Below are positions 58,801-64,000 of a stretch of DNA of 64,000 bases, in pieces. The position numbers and the translations under genes are program-made. The stretch comes from Taeniopygia guttata (Eukaryota; Chordata; Aves; Passeriformes; Estrildidae), in the NCBI RefSeq assembly GCF_048771995.1, contig NC_133024.1:62268501-62332500 (forward strand), given 5' to 3'. Under the pieces are notes generated by a model. The model saw only the letters and a program-made list of their open reading frames with translations, was not told where the DNA came from and did not search any database. The stretch's first letter is position 1; each line of letters opens with the position of its first letter.

Positions 58801-61549
58801 GTTCATAAATACCAGGAAAACCTTCTATATGTTAAGCTGCCTTCGGGACAAAGCATGGTATTACATCCTTGACTTGTATAGGAATAGTGAGGACTAAAAC
58901 CCACAAATATCCTTCCAGCTTAAGAATGCAAATGTTTGCTGGTTAGACCTTGTACCTTAGTTTAGAGTAAGAACCTAATAATGAAAAATGTGGGTTAATT
59001 CAGTAACCCCAGTAAGATGCTGCCTCAGCACTTCAGAGGTATCTAGCCTTGTCTTAAACTGGGTTTTTGAAGTGCACCAAGTGAAATGCAATGCTGAAGT
59101 TGTCCTAGAGGAAATTTTGGACAGGATCACTGGGGTGCAGTGTGCATTACTGAGCTGACAAAAACTTTTTGTAACAGTGCAAAATAATCTATCAGTACTT
59201 TTTGTCAGTATGTTAGGACTAATGGTAAGTCCTGCTGTTAGTGATATGCTTGAAAAAAGATGCTTTCTTTAAAGTGTCTAAGAAAAGACTTGATGCTTAC
59301 AGTAGACTGGCAGTCTATTTTTCACTGTCAGCACTTGAGTTTTGCAGGTTTTACAGCAAGAACTTCTACCTTAGTTCTTGGTGTAATCTAAAGAGGCTTC
59401 CAGCCAGAAAGAGAGTTACATAAAAGCTCTGTTCTAAACCAAAGGGCTTAAAGTATACCAAAAAGGCAACTAAATCTACTGTAATTGGAAACGAGCTGTG
59501 ACTGCCAGGACTGAAGATAATTCTCACAACTGGAAGAATTTGGTTTTGGAAACAGTTTTTCTTAGAAGATATTTGTATTTTCAGTCTGAAAGCCAAGCTG
59601 ATGTTTCCTTTTTAAAGTAGAAGTGGGATTTCTATTCCTCTATTCCAAAGACATGGGAACTGTTAACAAGTGCAGCTCTTTTCAGACATGGGGAAAAATG
59701 GTCTGATACAATAAGCTAATTTATGGAACGAAATATATTAAGAGATGTTTGTCTTCCAATCTTCCTCTTGATCAATATAAACCCATTTCTAATAGCTTAC
59801 TAAGCCAGTGTTCAAGCGTTACTGGAATTGTGACATGGAATAATGTCCTGGATAAGTACATACCGCTGCATTTCAGTCTGGAAGCTGATTAATACTTTTT
59901 CTAACAAGTGATCAAAGCACTGTTTTCAAGTACTCTCTTAACCTATATATTTCATGAATGCAACTGAGTAGCCTCATCTTGGAGAAGTCACTACTGTGCA
60001 GAATACTAAAACTAAAGGAATGTGAACAAAGGAATATAACAGTGCCCTTGTTGCTGATACCTGTAGCAAAATGTCACTTGTTTTGATGTCAGTTCTCTTC
60101 TCTTGCAGTGCAACTAGGAGAAAAATTGCCCCCTTTGTGATGTCATTTGGATTCAGGTAAAAGCTTGAGCTTGTAATGATGTGGGAAAGGTAAAAATAGT
60201 CCTCATTTCTGGTGTAAGAGCTTAAGAACTCCTTGAACATCAGTAACACCAGCTTGCTTTGTCGGAAAGTGCTGAATCCTTTGTCACCCCCAGGAAAGAT
60301 AACTTGAGAAAAATACTAGAATTGAAAAATAATACTTAAACAGATATGACTACATTCTTCAAGAAGAGCTGAAATTCAGAACTGTAAATGTCATTGACTT
60401 GGATAAAACCTCTATAATGGCTTAGTCTTGGCTGGCAGCCTTTGAAGAAACAGTTGGTCAGTTATGTGTAGTCTAGGTGCTGGAACAAGGCAAGCCATTA
60501 AAGGCAGTTATTTTTAAGGGACAGTATTAAGTCATGAGAGGGAGGGAAGCTGAGTAAGGTGAAAGCAGAAATGACACTTGTATCCCTTAAAGCATTCAGG
60601 TTTGCACTGCTTCTAGATAGCTGTGAAATCATAAATTAATAACTACAGCTGTGTCTGAGGGAAATGTATGGTTCCACAAAGATGAGGGTTTTTTTGTAGA
60701 TCACTTAAAAATGTAGTTGGATACCTTCAGATTCTAATGGAGAAGGCTTCAGTCTATGTAAGAGAACACACTCTTGCTGGAACAGCTTAGAAATCAGGGT
60801 TTGTGCTGTTCAGTTGATAAATTCATTCCTATCCCTCAAACTTCCTTGTATTTTTCTCTTTGCAGAGTATTTGGAGTTGTACTTATCATTGTGGACATTA
60901 TAGTTGTGATTCTGGATCTGGCTATCAGTGAGCGAAAGAAGGGTACAGAGATTCCTGAACGTGTTTCCCTGGCAATAGCACTCTTCTTTCTCATCGATGT
61001 TCTCCTAAGGGTGTTTGTTGAAGGGTAAGACATAGGCAAAAATTAAGTCCATGTGGCAAGTCCTCAAGCTAGGAAGGAAGCAAAACTTAAAGCTTAAACT
61101 ATGAACATGGTGTCGTGTAGGCTAATTGTCTGGTCATAGATAATAGTCTTTTCTTGGCTGTGTATCTTGGTGGTTACCCTTTTATGGAACAACCTTTAAG
61201 TATTTTCAGTATAAGTGAGCACTTGGAAACTATACAGCTTTGCCATAACTTGTGTGTAAATCAGGGCTAAGATTGCTTTCTTAGTGAGACTTCAGTGCTT
61301 AGTGTTAAGAAAAACTGCAGGAGAGCTTGTCTCCAGCAGTAGCTCTGTATAGATTATTCTCTTCTTGAAGATATATTTCAGTCTTTGCTACCTGTATTGG
61401 CGTCTGTCTAAAACTCTCCTTGGTTTCAGCTTCAGGAACTATTTCCAGTCCAAACTGAATATTTTGGATGCATGTATAGTGGTGGGCACCCTGTTAATTA
61501 ATTTGACATACTGCTTCTTAGATGTTGATGCAGCAAAGGAGATACCAAG
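55767..61549 (+). CDS. TPTE: TPTE/TPTE2 voltage-sensing phosphatase, 5' part (runs off window)
   Basis: Coding exons 55767-55816, 57903-57980, 60109-60156, 60866-61024 and 61430-61549 join in phase for 455 nt, giving residues 1-151 and part of 152. Layout: charged cytosolic N-terminus (1-58), S1 (about 60-79) and S2 (about 92-110) in the fourth exon, S3 (about 121-142) in the fifth. The family (Ci-VSP, TPTE/TPTE2) couples a four-helix voltage sensor to a PTEN-like domain that dephosphorylates phosphoinositides at the plasma membrane. Conserved acidic positions of the sensor are present: two Asp in S1 (69, 76) and Asp in NILD of S3 (125). S4 with its arginines and the catalytic CX5R loop must lie downstream of 64000. 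Birds carry one functional VSP gene as I recall, so TPTE versus TPTE2 naming is arbitrary. A related voltage-sensor protein (HVCN1) is excluded by the VFG-VDI and NILDA context. Confidence 0.88.
55817..57902 (+). other. TPTE: TPTE intron 2
   Basis: Contains a 20-base A run at 57272-57291. A tiny apparent exon near 56553-56566 (acag TAGAGGATAAGAAG gtaac) was considered and dropped because it puts a stop in frame. Confidence 0.6.
57272..57291. repeat. Poly-A homopolymer
   Basis: An uninterrupted A run followed by ccaacaaaaaac, in TPTE intron 2. It could be the tail of an unrecognised retroposed fragment. Confidence 0.75.
57903..57980 (+). CDS. TPTE: TPTE exon 3: acidic N-terminal segment
   Basis: The acceptor atttctttgccag ends at 57902 and the donor gtaagc starts at 57981. 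With the previous Gly codon it reads SPTAEEATVKIDNGRDEGNG then PDTCP, and ends with two bases of an Asn codon. It is acidic and probably disordered, consistent with the variable cytosolic N-terminus of VSPs. Support comes from strong splice sites and exact phase rather than sequence conservation. Confidence 0.75.
57981..60108 (+). other. TPTE: TPTE intron 3
   Basis: From gtaagc to ttctcttgcag. No repeat, RNA gene or additional exon was recognised. Confidence 0.55.
60109..60156 (+). CDS. TPTE: TPTE exon 4: pre-S1 segment
   Basis: 48 nt between acceptor tctcttctcttgcag and donor gtaaaa. It reads ATRRKIAPFVMSFGF with split Asn and Arg codons at the ends. The last residues lead straight into RVFG of S1, which matches the F-F-R-V-x-G entry into S1 in VSPs. 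It is too short to stand out as an open frame. Confidence 0.82.
60866..61024 (+). CDS. TPTE: TPTE exon 5: S1 and S2 voltage-sensor helices
   Basis: The acceptor ctctttgcag ends at 60865 and the donor gtaaga starts at 61025. It encodes VFGVVLIIVDIIVVILDLAI (S1), a short basic/polar loop SERKKGTEIPER, and VSLAIALFFLIDVLLRVFVE (S2). The two Asp in S1 and the ID-LLR pattern in S2 match the conserved sensor positions of Ci-VSP and mammalian TPTE2 as recalled. Phase 2 at both ends. Confidence 0.92.
61025..61429 (+). other. TPTE: TPTE intron 5
   Basis: 405 nt from gtaaga to ccttggtttcag. Nothing else recognised. Confidence 0.7.
61430..61549 (+). CDS. TPTE: TPTE exon 6: S3 helix
   Basis: The acceptor ccttggtttcag ends at 61429 and the donor gtaagag starts at 61550. 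It encodes FRNYFQSKLNILDACIVVGT, LLINLTYCFLDVDAAKEIP and two bases of an Arg codon. NILDA is the conserved start of S3, and KEIPR is the S3-S4 linker just before the voltage-sensing S4. The next exon should begin by completing this Arg. Confidence 0.92.
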
Positions 61550-64000
61550 GTAAGAGTGGCATGACAGCTGGTAAGTGTGAGCTCTTTTCTTGATAATCTT
61601 CTAAGAATTTTCTTGGGCACCTCTAAGCCAGATGTCATATGAGATCACAAATGGGACTGTGATAGTGTGTCATGGTACAGACAAATGCAGGATAGACACA
61701 CAGCTTTGATCTGTGGTTATTTGTAGGCTGTCCCTTCCTCAAAGGCAGAGGGGATCTGAACATACGAGTTGAGGTAACTAAAAGTGGGGCCATAAAATGC
61801 TCTGACTCAAGCACTTTTTGGGGAAAGGTGTGCAGTAGACTTAATAGAGAGGAGGGTTTGAAGAAAGGCAGAGATAAGAATTGCATTATCTTGCAAATGG
61901 AAGAGACAACAAAGCGAGGATCTCTGTCTAAAGGATCTTTCAATAGAAAGAGTTGCCAAACTGTCTTATTTCCTTTGCTTTCCCAAAAGCCTCATGGTAA
62001 TATAATGCTGATTTTTTTTCAGCCATGCTTTGGGGGGAGAAAACACGCTGTTTATGTGCATGGGCTCCTTCAAGTCGTATTTCCTTCTGATTTCTGTATC
62101 TTGATCAGATAACCTGTGAGATGAATTAATTCCTGATGGAGGCTGAACTACAACTTTAGGATGGGTTTATCTGCACTAGGTTTGACTTAGAGAAACTTTC
62201 TTGCCTCAGCTAGGGAAAAGTCAAGCTCTTAAAAAATAAATAAAATGTCACCTCCTGCCCCAAATTCAGCTGACTAATAGGTATAAGAGGGGAACATTAT
62301 TCCAGAAGAAAACAAAAAGTTTAGTTATTGAAGAATCCAGAGTTCTAATATAATCCAGAGTTTTAATATCTGTAAGTACTAGTTTTGTCTTGAAGTGCTT
62401 GCTATACTTGGGTATCAAGAAGTAAAATTGTCAAAGGAATAGCATTTGCAGCCTAGCTTCTTCTTAGGTTGTCTTAAACATTCATTGGTGTTTTTAATTA
62501 TTACTTCCTATTTCTATGGCCACATTTTCCTAAAACAGCTTTTATCTTATAGTAGCATCCAGATAAAGGAGGGGAGAAGAGCAGTGTGTCAGCATAATCT
62601 GCACTCTTGTCTCTACTAGGCTATGCTAGTAGTAGGCCTGATACTAGGCTGATCCATCTAGCTGTAGATCTGTGTATGCAAGTTCTTTGTATTCTGACTT
62701 GCTGAAGTTGATGGGATTGTAGAACAGGTTTTTGCCTCTCATAAAGAGGACTTCACACTGCTGCTCTCTGAAGACACTCAGCTGAGGCCTACCATCTTAC
62801 CCGTGCAATTTTTGAGGCCCTCTATAAGGCTTCTCTTGTTAAAAGCTCTAAAACTGTGTTCTGAACAAAATACTGCTACCTGACAGTAGAGGATATCTCA
62901 AATTTGGCCAAATACCAAATCTTGAAATGGTGGTCATCCCACCTAACACAGCAGTAGTGTCCACAAAATCCACAATTCCCAGTAGTCTTACTGGGGTTTA
63001 TAATTTTTCTTTCCTGAGTCCTTCATCAGGAAGCAAACAGTAATCTTAAAGCATCTGATATATCTCAGAAGAGTTAGAATTTTAGCAGCTTTTATGTGCA
63101 TGAGAGCTTATATATGACAAGTGAAATTTCAGTGACAGACCGTAGAGGTAACATGCCCTGATGAAGGAATATGGTTTCTCATTCTAGTCATGTCTAGCTG
63201 GGTGTGTGTAGGGGTGAGTTAACTGTTTCCCTGAAGTCTGACCTATAAAAGGACTTTGAGAAATGAGAGCTGGATATCAGTCTGGGAGCTAATGCTTAGC
63301 ATGCTGACTTACTTAAGGGATTTTATGTTGAAGAGTTGCTTCTCAGAATTGTGGGAGAGAGGTTATGGAGTTTTCACCCCAGTTTTGGTTCATCTAATTT
63401 GCTGCTAGCTCCAAGGAAAGTCTTTTTTTAAAGCAGAAGGATGATACTGAATTTGGAAGAAACTCAGGGAAAAACTGAAACTTTCCTCCAAGTATCCAGG
63501 ATACCTTGCTGACTCCATATCAGTGGAGGGCAGACTGTGAGCAAAATTGGAGTTTTGTCTCCCTTACTGTTGGTATTCACCAGCATTTTTACACAAATGT
63601 ATCAAAACTTAGAATGTGTGTGTGCTGCTTAAAATGTATGCTTACTTGCCTCCTTAAGGAATGAATTGAATATTGGTTTGCCCTTGTCCCTAGTGGGGGA
63701 AAGCAGCTGCTACTTTGTAGTAGCTTCAGTTGTTAGAATCGCTCACCTAAGCTTCTTTCCTGCTTCAAAGTTCAACAATAGTTCAAAGTTTCTCAAACCA
63801 AACCAAGTGTTCAGGTTGCTGAATGATTAAACACAGGATATCTACTGAGCTGTTCTCAAGTTTCTTAATCGAGTCATGATGTACTTAGCCTGTCTGGCTT
63901 CTTTTAGTTATTTTTCAGGTGGCTACATACATTTTAATATGGCTGCATACACTTAAATGTATAGTTGAGAATAAGCTTCAAGGAACAAAAACTTGGTGAT
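61550..64000 (+). other. TPTE: TPTE intron 6, continues beyond the window
   Basis: No S4-like exon (regularly spaced arginines) was found on the + strand. An acceptor-like ttatttttcag near 63919 is followed within a few codons by an in-frame stop. The intron therefore appears to run off the right edge. Confidence 0.6.

Noticed and set aside
63919-63960. Acceptor-like site considered for the TPTE S4 exon
   Set aside because: The frame after it hits a stop within a few codons and has no arginine spacing typical of S4.
1-64000. CRISPR arrays, bacterial operons, rRNA and tRNA genes
   Set aside because: None seen; exon-intron structure and CR1 elements show this is vertebrate nuclear DNA.

Overview
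The window is vertebrate nuclear DNA, most likely from a bird. It has long introns with GT/AG splice sites, two promoter CpG islands, several 5'-truncated CR1 LINE fragments of the avian/reptilian kind, and no Alu- or B1-like SINEs. Assignment to songbirds is only a guess, from the look of one solo LTR. Exons were placed by reading splice sites, codon phase and resemblance to remembered family proteins; no alignment was run.

Three protein-coding genes are supported. (1) THSD1 on the + strand runs from a CpG-island first exon ending at 6722 to the stop codon at 32897. Its four coding exons (12884-12941, 18167-19132, 27065-27223, 31522-32897) join in perfect phase into an 852-residue type I membrane protein with one thrombospondin type 1 repeat. 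(2) A fibrinogen-like-1-like gene (FGL1L) lies on the - strand from 44797 down to 38573. Its seven coding exons join in phase into a 334-residue secreted protein with a signal peptide, a short coiled coil and a C-terminal fibrinogen domain. (3) The 5' half of the voltage-sensing phosphatase gene TPTE/TPTE2 is on the + strand, with a CpG-island first exon ending at 55299 and coding exons at 55767-55816, 57903-57980, 60109-60156, 60866-61024 and 61430-61549. These encode the cytosolic N-terminus and S1-S3. S4 and the PTEN-like phosphatase must lie beyond the right edge.

Layout: 1-6300 is gene-poor flank; 6300-7120 is the THSD1 promoter island; 6723-33740 is THSD1; 33743-34425 is a complete solo LTR with 5-bp target duplications, just downstream of THSD1; 34431-38572 is intergenic with a CR1 fragment; 38573-44797 is FGL1L; 44822-54890 is intergenic with CR1 relics at its right end; 54890-55480 is the TPTE promoter island; the rest is TPTE.

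The genes are not an operon and need not work together. They act respectively in endothelial adhesion (THSD1), secreted fibrinogen-domain signalling (FGL1L) and voltage-controlled phosphoinositide dephosphorylation (TPTE). No convincing undescribed system was found. The most useful leads are an overlapping upstream ORF at the THSD1 start codon, alternative in-phase splice donors at the end of its TSP1 exon, a solo LTR carrying the first AATAAA downstream of THSD1, two long perfect inverted repeats, and a possible unannotated two-exon reading frame near 45.7-46.3 kb.
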